From: a bacterium
GTDB lineage: Bacteria > Joyebacterota > Joyebacteria > Joyebacterales > Joyebacteraceae
Length of the DNA stretch: 64,000 nucleotides
Direction of reading: 5' to 3'
Assembly: GCA_025782395.1 (NCBI GenBank)
Contig: JALGZD010000131.1
Span: 16,881 to 80,880 of the forward strand
The notes beneath the pieces were generated by a model. It searched no databases. It saw nothing but the letters and a program-made list of their open reading frames with translations, and was not told the DNA's origin. Shown piece after piece: positions 23,416 through 32,900 of the stretch. The translations under genes were made by a program, and so were the position numbers. Each line of letters opens with the position of its first letter. Position 1 is the stretch's first letter.

Positions 23416-25596
23416 ATGACGCCCGACTACCACGATGAGACTACCGGCAAACCGTACGATGCGCGGCTGGTGAAGCGGCTCCTCGTCTTCATCCGTCCAT
23501 ACCGGCGCACTGTGGCGGCGGCTGTGGCCATTCTGATACTCGTGGCCGGCTTCGAGCTGGCGTTTCCCTTTCTCATGCGATCAGCAATAGACGACTACAT
23601 TGTCGCCACAACGCGGATTCTGCTCGCAGACGATTCGTCCGCGCCCGTCGAGGGCGCGGTCTCCGCTGTCACGCGGGGAGGTCCCGGGAGCGAGGCTGCC
23701 GCCCTCGTGGCGGGCTTCGTGTCAGAGCATCGGGACGATCTCCTGCCGGTCGACGATTTCGGCTCAAGGTGGGAAGGCACCCGCCCGGCGAAGGCGTATC
23801 TCGTCACTACGAAGGATCTCTCCGGATACGACCCGAGAGAGGTGGCGAGGGCGTCGGAGCTCGGCATCATTCTGGAGGACTCGTACTACTCCGCTGCGCG
23901 CGAGAGGACCGAACGTGCGGGACTTGCGCCGGATGAGTTCGTCGTGGCAGGCGACCGGATAGCACTCCCGGGAGACGTTCTCGCGGCGTTGTCGCCGGAG
24001 CAGATCCGCATCCTGCGCGAGGACGACTTCAGAGGTGTGGGACGGATAACGCTCATCATCCTGGTGATACTCGCCGTCTCCTTCGGATTCACCCTGCTTG
24101 AGATCAACATGATGGAGCTCACGTCTCAACGGGTGATGTATGACATCCGGATGAAAGTGCTCAAGCACATGATGAAGCTCTCGCTCTCGTTCTTTGACAA
24201 GAACCCCGTCGGGAGACTCGTGACACGCGCTACAAACGACGTTCAGGTTCTCCACGAGATGTTCACGTCCATTGTCACCACGTTGCTCCGGGATCTCTTC
24301 GTGCTTGTGGGAGTAGTGATCGTTCTTCTCAGGCTCAACTGGAGATTGGCGCTCGTGAGCCTGACGGTACTTCCCTTCATGGCCTGGGCGACCGCGGCCT
24401 TCAGCGTCAGGATACGCGACGCCTTCCGGGAGGTTCGCGTCAAGGTGGCGAAGATCAACGCCATGCTTCAGGAGAGCATCGGGGGGATGCGTGTCACCCA
24501 GATATTCGCCCACGAGGAGGAGAGTCTCAGGCGATTCTCGGGAATCAACCATGAGAATTTCCTCGCGGCGATGAAGCAGATACGGGCGTTCGCGATGTTC
24601 ATGCCGCTCATGGATCTGGCCGGCTCGACGGCCATAGGGTTGGTCATCTGGTACGGAGGCGGGAGCGTCATCAGGAACACGCTATCGCTCGGAACCGTCG
24701 TTGCGTTCCTTGCGTACGTGCAGATGTTCTTTCGTCCCCTGCGAAACCTCGCTCAGCAATACGGTACGATGCAACAGGCCATGGCGTCGTCCGAACGCAT
24801 CTTCATGCTTCTAGATAACGACCAGGTGATCCTCGATCCCGAGAAACCTGTCCGGCCGGACACTATCGAGGGGCGCATCTGCTTCGAGAATGTGAGCTTC
24901 TCGTATGTCGAGGGAGAGCAGGTTCTGAGAGACGTTTCGTTCACCGTCGAACCGGGGGAGACCGTCGCTATCGTAGGCGCCACCGGCGCAGGCAAGACCT
25001 CGATCATCAGTCTGATCGAGAGGTTCTACGATGTTGAGGAGGGGAGGATCAGTCTTGACGGGATCGATCTTCGTCGAATGGATCGGTCGTTCGTGCGCTC
25101 GCACATCGGCCTGGTCATGCAGGACGTCTTTCTCTTCGCGGGCGACATTGGGGGGAACATCCGGCTCGGCAACCAGGCGATCGACGACGATCGTCTGCGG
25201 GAGATGGCTCAGTACGTCAACGCAGACGCTTTCATTGAGAGACTCCCCGGCGGCTACGATGAGGAAGTTCACGAGAGGGGAGTGACCCTTTCGACAGGGC
25301 AGCGCCAGCTCCTTGCGTTCGCGAGAGCGCTCGCGTTCGATCCTACGATCCTGATTCTCGATGAGGCCACGTCCAACATCGACACGGAGACCGAGCACCT
25401 CATACAAGAGGCGCTGGTCAGACTGATGGAGGGCAGAACATCGATCGTCATCGCGCACCGACTATCTACCATTCAGCACGCCGACAAGATACTGGTCATG
25501 CATCACGGCAAGATTCGGGAGGTCGGTACGCACCACGACCTTCTCTCGCGGAGAGGGTACTACTACCGCCTCTACCAGCTTCAGTATGCGCAGTGA
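23416..25596 (+). CDS. ABC exporter subunit 2 with a large extracytoplasmic insertion
   Basis: The 726-residue half-transporter begins 90 nt after its partner. TM1 lies at about residues 28-60 and TM2 starts near 208; between them is an insertion of about 145 residues. It contains DDSSAPVEGAVSAVTRGGPG and YYSAARERTERAGLA and is rare in this family. The ATPase domain has Walker A GATGAGKTS (near 521), signature LSTGQRQLL (near 625; canonical LSGGQ has S changed to T in the third position) and Walker B ILILDEATSNID with the catalytic Glu. The mutated signature here faces the partner's Asp-Asp Walker B to form the degenerate site. The insert could sense or bind an external ligand. The downstream FHA-phosphatase starts 12 nt later. 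Confidence 0.92.
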   Translation: MTPDYHDETTGKPYDARLVKRLLVFIRPYRRTVAAAVAILILVAGFELAFPFLMRSAIDDYIVATTRILLADDSSAPVEGAVSAVTRGGPGSEAAALVAGFVSEHRDDLLPVDDFGSRWEGTRPAKAYLVTTKDLSGYDPREVARASELGIILEDSYYSAARERTERAGLAPDEFVVAGDRIALPGDVLAALSPEQIRILREDDFRGVGRITLIILVILAVSFGFTLLEINMMELTSQRVMYDIRMKVLKHMMKLSLSFFDKNPVGRLVTRATNDVQVLHEMFTSIVTTLLRDLFVLVGVVIVLLRLNWRLALVSLTVLPFMAWATAAFSVRIRDAFREVRVKVAKINAMLQESIGGMRVTQIFAHEEESLRRFSGINHENFLAAMKQIRAFAMFMPLMDLAGSTAIGLVIWYGGGSVIRNTLSLGTVVAFLAYVQMFFRPLRNLAQQYGTMQQAMASSERIFMLLDNDQVILDPEKPVRPDTIEGRICFENVSFSYVEGEQVLRDVSFTVEPGETVAIVGATGAGKTSIISLIERFYDVEEGRISLDGIDLRRMDRSFVRSHIGLVMQDVFLFAGDIGGNIRLGNQAIDDDRLREMAQYVNADAFIERLPGGYDEEVHERGVTLSTGQRQLLAFARALAFDPTILILDEATSNIDTETEHLIQEALVRLMEGRTSIVIAHRLSTIQHADKILVMHHGKIREVGTHHDLLSRRGYYYRLYQLQYAQ

Positions 25597-25608
25597 GGAG
25601 TTGTCGAA

Positions 25609-27294
25609 ATGCCGTACGTCCTGGTCGGCACCATTGGAGACAAGCCGTTCCGGCACCTGCTGAAGGAAGGTGAGCAGTCCGTAGGCCGCACTGAGGGCGT
25701 CGATGTTCGCCTCGAGCACGACACTGTCTCGCGCAGTCACGCCCGGATCACGGTCGAAGGTTCCAGGATTGCACTTACCGATCTGGACAGCCGGAACGGC
25801 ACCAGAGTGGACGGGCGTCCAGTGAGTGGTACAGTGGAACTCACGCACGGCTGCAGAATAGAGTTCGCCGGTCTGGTCCTGTCGCTGGTGGAAGAGGGAC
25901 GAGAAGACGAACCGAAGCGCGAGGACAGAGTGTGTACCGGAGGTGGATCGAGCACGGACGGCAGACACGAGTATCGGCTGGACGATTCATCCATAGAATG
26001 CTCATCCATTTCCATCGGCGACATGTCGGCGACGGGCGTCCACATCGGGTCGGACACAAGCTACAATCTGTTCCGCGTTCTCGCGGATGCGGGTGAGTTC
26101 CTGACTACAGACCACCCGCTTGAGGAGATCTGTGAGCTGGTGCTGGATCTCGTCGGGCGAATGGTCAGTACGGATCGGACGCTGCTGCTTCTGATCGAGG
26201 ACGACGGAGCAGAGCCGGTCGTCACGGCGTCGCGTTTCCGCGACGCCGGCGAGAGCGACGGAATAGTCCTCAGCAAAACGATGCTTCAGAAGGTCCTGAA
26301 CGACGGCGAGGCGCTCCTGACCACGGACGCTCAGCAGGATTCCCGCTTCGGGGGCGCGAACAGCATCGTCCGACAGGCCATCAGGTCTGCAATGGTGGCT
26401 CCTCTCTTCGACAACGAGAATGTGATCGGAGTGCTCTATGCCGACACGAAAGACCCCGCGTCGCGGTACCGAGAGGACGAGCTCAGAACTTTCACCGCGC
26501 TCGCCAACATCATAGCAGTCAAGATCACACAGACACGACTCGCCGCTTTGGAAGAAGAGAGAAAGCGTCTCGAGCGGGAGCTGTCGACGGCAAGGGACAT
26601 CATCAGCAACATCCTCCCCTCGGAGATTGAGTCGGTGCCCGGGTACGAGATGGCCGTCTACCACGAGCCGTGTATGGAGGTCGGCGGCGATCTGTATGAC
26701 GTCCGGCCGCTCGAGGACGGGCGATGGGTGGTTCTCCTTGGTGATGTCGCGGGCAAGGGGCTGGGTGCAGCACTCCTGGTCTCCTGCATCGTACCCGTTG
26801 CCCAGGTGCTGATGAGTCTCCCCGGCGACCTTGCGGAGACGGCGGCACTCATCAACAGACAAGTCTGGCAATCGACCGATGCGGTGAAATACGCAACACT
26901 GTTCATCGGTGTTCTCGATCCGTCGACCGGGCGGCTCGACTACGTCAACGCCGGTCACAACCCGCCTTATCTTGCGGCGCCGGACGGGACATTGAGCGAA
27001 CTTGCTTCCACGGGAATGCCGGTGGGAATGGTGGAGAGCGTCACGTACGGTGTCGAGTCGGTGATGCTCAACCCGGGTGCAGTGCTCGCGATCTTCAGCG
27101 ACGGCATCACTGAAGCCGGGAACGAGAGCGATCAGTTCTATGGGAAGCAGCGCTTGATGGACGTCCTCGTTCGGGAGCATGCGGAAAAGGCCGATGCCAT
27201 TCTCGAGCGTGTGTGCTCCGACGTAACCGCGTTCGCCGGCGAAAGACCGCAGTCGGACGACATAACCCTGCTCATCTTGCGCCGATCGCCATGA
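25609..27294 (+). CDS. FHA-GAF-PP2C (SpoIIE-type) serine/threonine phosphatase
   Basis: This 561-residue signalling protein starts 12 nt after the ABC exporter gene with GAGGAG upstream. Residues about 10-95 are an FHA domain (VGRTEGVDVRLEHDTVSRSH, DLDSRNGTRVDGRPV) for phosphothreonine binding. After an acidic linker, residues about 140-305 form a GAF-like domain (GEFLTTDHPLEEICELVLDL ... APLFDNENVIGVLYADTK). A short coiled coil (LAALEEERKRLERELSTARD) precedes a SpoIIE/PP2C phosphatase, residues about 335-561. Its metal-binding motifs are present: EVGGDLYDV, LLGDVAGKGLGAALL, YVNAGHNPPYL and FSDGITEAGN. The combination is common in bacteria for anti-sigma or kinase control. The neighbour suggests a link to exporter regulation, which is inference. 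Confidence 0.92.
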   Translation: MPYVLVGTIGDKPFRHLLKEGEQSVGRTEGVDVRLEHDTVSRSHARITVEGSRIALTDLDSRNGTRVDGRPVSGTVELTHGCRIEFAGLVLSLVEEGREDEPKREDRVCTGGGSSTDGRHEYRLDDSSIECSSISIGDMSATGVHIGSDTSYNLFRVLADAGEFLTTDHPLEEICELVLDLVGRMVSTDRTLLLLIEDDGAEPVVTASRFRDAGESDGIVLSKTMLQKVLNDGEALLTTDAQQDSRFGGANSIVRQAIRSAMVAPLFDNENVIGVLYADTKDPASRYREDELRTFTALANIIAVKITQTRLAALEEERKRLERELSTARDIISNILPSEIESVPGYEMAVYHEPCMEVGGDLYDVRPLEDGRWVVLLGDVAGKGLGAALLVSCIVPVAQVLMSLPGDLAETAALINRQVWQSTDAVKYATLFIGVLDPSTGRLDYVNAGHNPPYLAAPDGTLSELASTGMPVGMVESVTYGVESVMLNPGAVLAIFSDGITEAGNESDQFYGKQRLMDVLVREHAEKADAILERVCSDVTAFAGERPQSDDITLLILRRSP

Positions 27295-27333
27295 CCGACG
27301 CCACGTGCGTGGCAGGAGCGCTGGGACCGTGAG

Positions 27334-28266
27334 CTATGTGGGCGGCGGCGTTCCACGATCGCGCAGCGCCCGCAGGTGATGGTGTATCGCCGCTGCGATG
27401 ATCAGGGATCCCCCCACAAGACTAAGCCAGTCCGGCATCTCGCCCCAGAACACAAGACCGATGACAAGAGCGAAGATGACGTGGGCATAATTGTAGATGG
27501 ACAGCCTCGACGCCGGTGACTGGTGATACCCGTACGTCAACGAGAACTGGCCAACGGTTGCGAATACTCCCGCGGCGATGAGGCATCCGAGCTGCTCGAC
27601 CGTCGGCTGGACGTACCGGGCCAGCGTCAGTGGCGCGGTCACCGCTACGGCGACGAGTGCAAAGTAGAAGACGATTCTGTACGGTGGTTCCTTGCCTCTG
27701 AGGGAACGGACTATCGTGTACGCGGCTCCTGAGCAAGCTGCGGAGACGAGCCCGGCGACGGCAGGAACGGCCCGGAAATCGAGTTGCGGTTTGATCACAA
27801 AGGCGGCGCCGACGAAGGCGATGAACAGCGAGGGAACGATGTAGCGCAGCAATTTCTCCTTCAGGAATACGACCGCGAACACGGTGACGAAGAACGGCGA
27901 CAGCTTGTTGAGAAGAGTAGCGTCCGCCAGAGTCAGGTGGTCGATGGCGTAGAAATACAGAATCATCGCGCCGGTTCCGAATGCGCCTCGCACGATGAGA
28001 GTGGGAATGTGAGGGTTCGCTCGAAACGGATTGTCGCGGTGCCGGAACGCTACCGCACCCGTTATCCCGAGTGAAACCAGACTCCTGATCAGCGCCTTCT
28101 CGTAGACCGGCAGTGATCCCGAGAGTTTCACCATCGTGCCGACGAGGGCGAACGAGAGCGCGGAGAGAAGAATGGCGAGCACCGCTCGCGTATGGTTGTC
28201 GTGAGTGACGGGATCACGGCCTCTGTGGAATCGGCGATCCGCGCCGGCTCCGCGCGCGCCCGTCAT
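27334..28266 (-). CDS. EamA/DMT-family transporter
   Basis: The 310-residue membrane protein has about ten hydrophobic helices in two EamA halves: AVLAILLSALSFALVGTMVK, then ADATLLNKLSPFFVTVFAVV in the first repeat, and ASRLSIYNYAHVIFALVIGL in the second. The ATG at 28266 overlaps the TGA of the upstream flavoprotein gene (ATGA), and a GGAGGAAGAGG ribosome site lies inside that gene, so translation is probably coupled. Such drug/metabolite transporters move small metabolites, but the direction and substrate are not readable here. The last gene of its unit, it is convergent with the FHA-phosphatase gene. Confidence 0.87.
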   Translation of the reverse strand: MTGARGAGADRRFHRGRDPVTHDNHTRAVLAILLSALSFALVGTMVKLSGSLPVYEKALIRSLVSLGITGAVAFRHRDNPFRANPHIPTLIVRGAFGTGAMILYFYAIDHLTLADATLLNKLSPFFVTVFAVVFLKEKLLRYIVPSLFIAFVGAAFVIKPQLDFRAVPAVAGLVSAACSGAAYTIVRSLRGKEPPYRIVFYFALVAVAVTAPLTLARYVQPTVEQLGCLIAAGVFATVGQFSLTYGYHQSPASRLSIYNYAHVIFALVIGLVFWGEMPDWLSLVGGSLIIAAAIHHHLRALRDRGTPPPT

Positions 28267-29684
28267 CCTCTTCCTCCCTGAACAAGTCTATCGAAAGAGC
28301 GAACAGCGAATTCAACCCTTCCGAACCACGTCCCCAGTCTGTCCGGCGATTCCGGGTAGTTGCGGTAGAGCCTGTGGATGGCCGAGACGTGGTGCCCGGA
28401 CTCGAACAGGAGCTTCAGAAGCGCCGGCCTTCTTGCGGCCCTTCCTATTGTTCCGAGTATCTCACGGGCGCGAAGTCCGGGCGAAGAGCTGTAGAGCGAC
28501 CGGAACGCGCGGCCGGCACTGGCCATCTCTCCTGCTACGAACGCCATGTCATCGGGTGTGAGGCCGCTCAAGAGGCGACGAATGAGATCCTGCGAAGCGT
28601 GTGGCGCGCCGAGCACGCGCATCGTCTCGACACCGTACTCCCATAGTCCGGCTGCCGAGCAGTCGCCCCTCCGCACGGCCGCTGCGGCTACCCGCCCGGC
28701 GACCGATCCGGCGATGATCGAGGGTGCGATCCCGCCGCCGTGGAGCGGGTTGGCTTGGCATGCGGCATCGCCTGCGGAGAGAAAGCCGTCGCCGACCAGG
28801 CCGGCGAGAGGACGCCTGAGCGGAATCATCCCGGAGCCGGACGAGAGTGAGCCTGCCCTGTGTCTGTTCTCAACCGCGGTCGTGACGTCTCCTCCGCCAG
28901 TCTGAGGAGCGTGGGCAACGATGAGATCTGAGCCGTCCAGATATGAGCGCAGGTGCTTCTTGAGGGATCGGTCCTCGGCGGCAAGCGATGCTCCGATGCC
29001 TGCGTTCACGAGGCGGCTTCCCATGGGAAATACCCAGGCGTAGCCATCGCAAGCGCCTTCAGGAGCGATCTGAACGACAGCTCTGTCGGGTCTGTCAAGG
29101 TCCTTGGCCAAGGGCAGTACCTCGAAGTAGCCGATGCCGATCTCCGAGCGTTTTGGAGCATCCGGGTGTGTAGGGCCGGCGGCCTTTGTCAGAACTGACC
29201 GGAAGCCTGTGGCATCCACGATGACGAGTCCGGTGGCGTCGGTCTCCGTTCCGTCCGGACGCCGGATGTGCACGGTGCAGTTGTGGCGATCGCTCCAGCC
29301 CACGCACGTGTGCCCGGTCATGAGCGTAGCCCCGCTCTCCAGAGCATCGGAGAAAAGACGCTGTCCGAGGACCGGACGATTGAGGATAACACCGGGCTCG
29401 TCGAGTTCAACCGCCGGTGAATCACCGGGGAGCCCAAGCAATCCGGACGTAATCGTGCCGGCGATCTCCGCGCCTGTCAACGGCCCGACGATCTCCGAGA
29501 CCACCTGTACAGCGTCCGCCGAGAGGGCGCCTCCGCAAGCCTTGCGTCCGACGTCCTCGGCCGTTCTGCTCTCTATCAGCAGCACGGAGACCCCGGCGCG
29601 GGCAGCGACCGTCGCGGCCACGCACCCCGCGGTTCCACCGCCGACCACGATCACATCAGCATTACTTGAGTTCTGTCGGACCAT
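28263..29684 (-). CDS. Geranylgeranyl reductase-like FAD-dependent oxidoreductase
   Basis: I start the 473-residue protein at ATG 29684 (MVRQNSSNADVIVVGGGTAG): a TTGACC-N17-TATCCT promoter ends 10 nt upstream, so the mRNA is probably nearly leaderless. The frame stays open much further but upstream of the promoter. FAD motifs are VIVVGGGTAGCVAATVAARA (near residue 10) and LSAGDAACQANPLHGGG (near 310), with RKACGGALSADAV near 50, all as in the geranylgeranyl-reductase family. It is a paralogue of the protein at 1981-3141 but with a longer C-terminus. The overlapping EamA gene downstream may export or import its product or substrate; this is an inference. Confidence 0.85.
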   Translation of the reverse strand: MVRQNSSNADVIVVGGGTAGCVAATVAARAGVSVLLIESRTAEDVGRKACGGALSADAVQVVSEIVGPLTGAEIAGTITSGLLGLPGDSPAVELDEPGVILNRPVLGQRLFSDALESGATLMTGHTCVGWSDRHNCTVHIRRPDGTETDATGLVIVDATGFRSVLTKAAGPTHPDAPKRSEIGIGYFEVLPLAKDLDRPDRAVVQIAPEGACDGYAWVFPMGSRLVNAGIGASLAAEDRSLKKHLRSYLDGSDLIVAHAPQTGGGDVTTAVENRHRAGSLSSGSGMIPLRRPLAGLVGDGFLSAGDAACQANPLHGGGIAPSIIAGSVAGRVAAAAVRRGDCSAAGLWEYGVETMRVLGAPHASQDLIRRLLSGLTPDDMAFVAGEMASAGRAFRSLYSSSPGLRAREILGTIGRAARRPALLKLLFESGHHVSAIHRLYRNYPESPDRLGTWFGRVEFAVRSFDRLVQGGRG

Positions 29685-29694
29685 AGTGGGGAAG

Positions 29695-29723
29695 AGGATA
29701 CCAGCAGCTGTTATGAGGGTCAA
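29695..29723 (-). promoter_or_regulatory. Promoter for a probable near-leaderless flavoprotein mRNA
   Basis: On the minus strand, TTGACC (29723-29718), 17 nt, TATCCT (29700-29695). The ATG at 29684 begins 10 nt after the -10 box, leaving room for about a 3-nt leader. Confidence 0.6.
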
Positions 29724-29781
29724 ATGCGGGAACCTCAGAGGAGTGCGTCGCGTGGGATCTGAGGACGCATGGACTGACCTG

Positions 29782-29810
29782 TTGAAATGCGGTACGAATC
29801 GTGCTATCAT
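29782..29810 (+). promoter_or_regulatory. Promoter for the C1 peptidase mosaic
   Basis: TTGAAA (29782-29787), 17 nt, TATCAT (29805-29810). A start codon near 29787 would fall inside this promoter. Confidence 0.7.
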
Positions 29811-29841
29811 ATTGTTTGTCAAGGATTTAGAGACCGGTTGC

Positions 29842-29869
29842 CCCCCTGCGAGCGGCAGCGGGGTTTCTT
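29842..29869 (+). promoter_or_regulatory. Leader hairpin with T-tract (possible attenuator)
   Basis: CCCCCTGC pairs with GCAGCGGGG (one bulge), followed by TTTCTT, about 25 nt after the predicted transcription start and 46 nt before the ATG at 29916. Confidence 0.35.
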
Positions 29870-29915
29870 ACCCATTTTGTGCTTCCACACGTGCGTCAGC
29901 AAGGAGCGGAAACAA

Positions 29916-32900
29916 ATGCATTCTGGAATGCGGAGACCTTCACGCTTTCTCGTCGGCCTCTTGCTCGTGTCGGTCGCAGTTCTCGTCATGGCGAGCCTGC
30001 CTGCCGTCGCGAGCGTCGACCGGGAGGTTTCGATAGAGGAACAGGCAAGGATCGATGAGATCAACGCGCGAATCGCCGAGATGGGATACGACTGGATTGC
30101 GGGACCGACCGGCGTGTCGAACCTGTCGCCCGAAGAGATGGCCAAAAGGCTCGGTGGCGAGATCCCGGCGGACATCGCTGCGATCTTCGACACGTTGCAG
30201 CCACCACCCGAGGTCCGGGGGATGACATTTCGCAGCAGCTTTGACTGGCGTGACTACGATGGCGTGACCCCGGCCAAGGACCAGGCCGGCTGTGGGTCGT
30301 GCTGGGCGTTCGGCGCGTGCGGCGCCACTGAGGCTCATGTCAGGATCTACGAGGGCGTGCTGCTGGATGTCTCGGAGCAGCAGACGATCGACTGCAATGA
30401 TCAGGGCGCCGGCTGTGATGGTGGGTGGGCAGGCGCCGCCTACGCCGTTCATCATAACCCGGGCGCGGTGAGCGAAGACGATATTCCCTATCTGGCTACC
30501 GACGGCAACTCCTGTCGCCAGAAGGCCTACGACAAGATCGCCATCATTGACGGAACCGGCAACGTCTCAAACTCGGTGGCGAGTCTGAAGTATGCCGTCG
30601 AGACCTACGGTCCTCTCTCGGTCGGCATGTGTGTGTACGACGACTTCTACAGCTACACAGGTGGGTGCTACGAGCACGCAGGCACCGACTGGACCAACCA
30701 CGTAGTACTGATGCTGGGGTGGGACGACGACATGTGCGGCGGCGAGGGCGCATGGATATGTAAGAACAGCTGGGGCAGTGACTTCGGTGAGGGTGGGTTC
30801 TTCTACATCAAGTACGGGACATGCCGCATCGGCTCAGGCGCGATGCGACCCGTGAACGCGCACATCCCGAAGACCATACTCGTTCCCGACCAGTACGCAT
30901 CGATCCAGACGGCGATCGATAATTCCAACAGAGGTGACGTTATCAAGGTCGCCGAAGGCACCTACGCCGAGAACATCGTAATAGGAGACTACAGGTCGCT
31001 TATCGGTGGCTACGATGCAACTTTCACATACCGGGATCCGGATGCCCATCCCGTGATCATCAACGCCGGAGGATCTGGTCACGGCATCTACGTGGAGAAT
31101 GAAGAGAAGATCGTCATCGACGGAGTCAAGGTGACGAATTCAGGGTCGGGCTACACGGGCATCTACCTCAAGGACGTCGATGCGATCGTCAGGAATGTCG
31201 AGGTCTACGGCTGCTGGAAGGGTCTGGTAGCGACCTACGGAAGCGCGGGCACCGATGGGGATCTCTACATAGAGATGTCGAGCTTCCACGACAACGAGAT
31301 GACCGGTATTGTCCTCAACGATCCTCCAAACACCAACATCAGCCTTGCCTATGTCGCGAGCTACGACAACGCCGGCGCCGGTATCTACTTATACTCGACG
31401 GATGCTGAGATCGTGAACTGCACGCTTGCAGGGAATGGCCTGGAGGGCGGCATAGATCTGCGTGTGTCATCGGGCAACGTCATCAAGAACAATATCATTG
31501 CATCGAACACCGGCTATGGGATTACGTGCACGAGCGCGACTCCGGACTTGAGCTACAACGATGTCTGGGACAACTCGAGCGGCAACTACAACGGCTGCAG
31601 CGCAGGCGTGGGCGACACATCCGTCGATCCCGTCTTCTGCGACGCGGCTGCCGGGTTCTACGCGGTGCACGCGACCTCACCGACCGTGACCGGAGGTGAG
31701 GGAGGCACAGCGCAGGGCGCTCTTGGCATCGGTTGCCCGGAGGGTCCGCAGGATCTCCTGCTGGCACAGGACGGTGCTTCGATGCTTCTTTCGTGGAGTC
31801 GGCCGCCGTGGCGGCGAGCCACGGTCGATTACTACATCGTATACCGTGATACGACGGCGCTTCCAGGCACGCAGATAGCGACCGTTGCTGCGCCGGACAC
31901 GAGCTTCGTGGATATCACGATCCCGGCGTGCGAGCTTAACTACTACCGCGTGTCCGCTGTTGACGACAGCGGTCTTGAGGGCGCGCCGTCCAACAAGGTA
32001 TTCGGGAGTCTCTGCTACGATGCACCTTCAGATCTCGACGTGCAGTTCACGGAGGGTGCGAACGAGATGTCGTGGGGGCCGGCAGAAGGCCCGATCGACT
32101 ACTATGTCATCAATCGTGGCAACGTCATCGCTGAGCCGGAATCGCTGGCGTGGGTTTCGGGCGCAGACACCTCTTTTGTGGATATCTGGACGTCCCACTG
32201 CCCGAGGGACAATTTCTCATACGAGATCATCCCGGTCTACGATACCGGCTGGCACGGGCAGGCGTCTGACCTGATCTTCGTGGACCCCGCGCCATCTCCG
32301 CCGTCAGGCATAGTCGCGGAGTGGGTCGGAGACGACATCGTGCTCACATGGGATGAGAACTGCGAGAGCGATTTCAGACGATACTGGGTCTACCGCGACA
32401 GCATCCCGTTCTCTGATCCCATTGACTCGGAGCTGCTCGTCGGGTTCACCGCCGAACTCACGCACACTGACGAGGGCATGCTCCCGCACACCACGTGGTT
32501 CTACCGACTGGCGGGGAGCGATGCCAGCTCCCAGAAGAGCGTCTATTCCGAGATGCTCTGGCTCGGCACCGGCCAGAAGCTCGAAGTGCCGTCGCCGTAC
32601 GCCACGATCCAGGCGGCTATCGATGCGGCATCGGCCATCGACACCGTCTGGGTGAGCCCTGGAACGTACGATGAGAACATCACTCTCAAGAACGGGGTTC
32701 TGGTGATGAGCTCGGACGGCGCGGCATCGACGACGATACGCTCATCAAGCGGAGCGGTCGTGTCCGAGACCGGTCTCGGTGATCTTACGCTTCTCGATGG
32801 CTTCACGGTTGACGGGCAAGGGACGGCTGTGAGTGGTCTGGATGCGACATCGGGTACAGTACGCGTTGCCGATTGTGTCTTCCAGAACTGCGACAACGGT

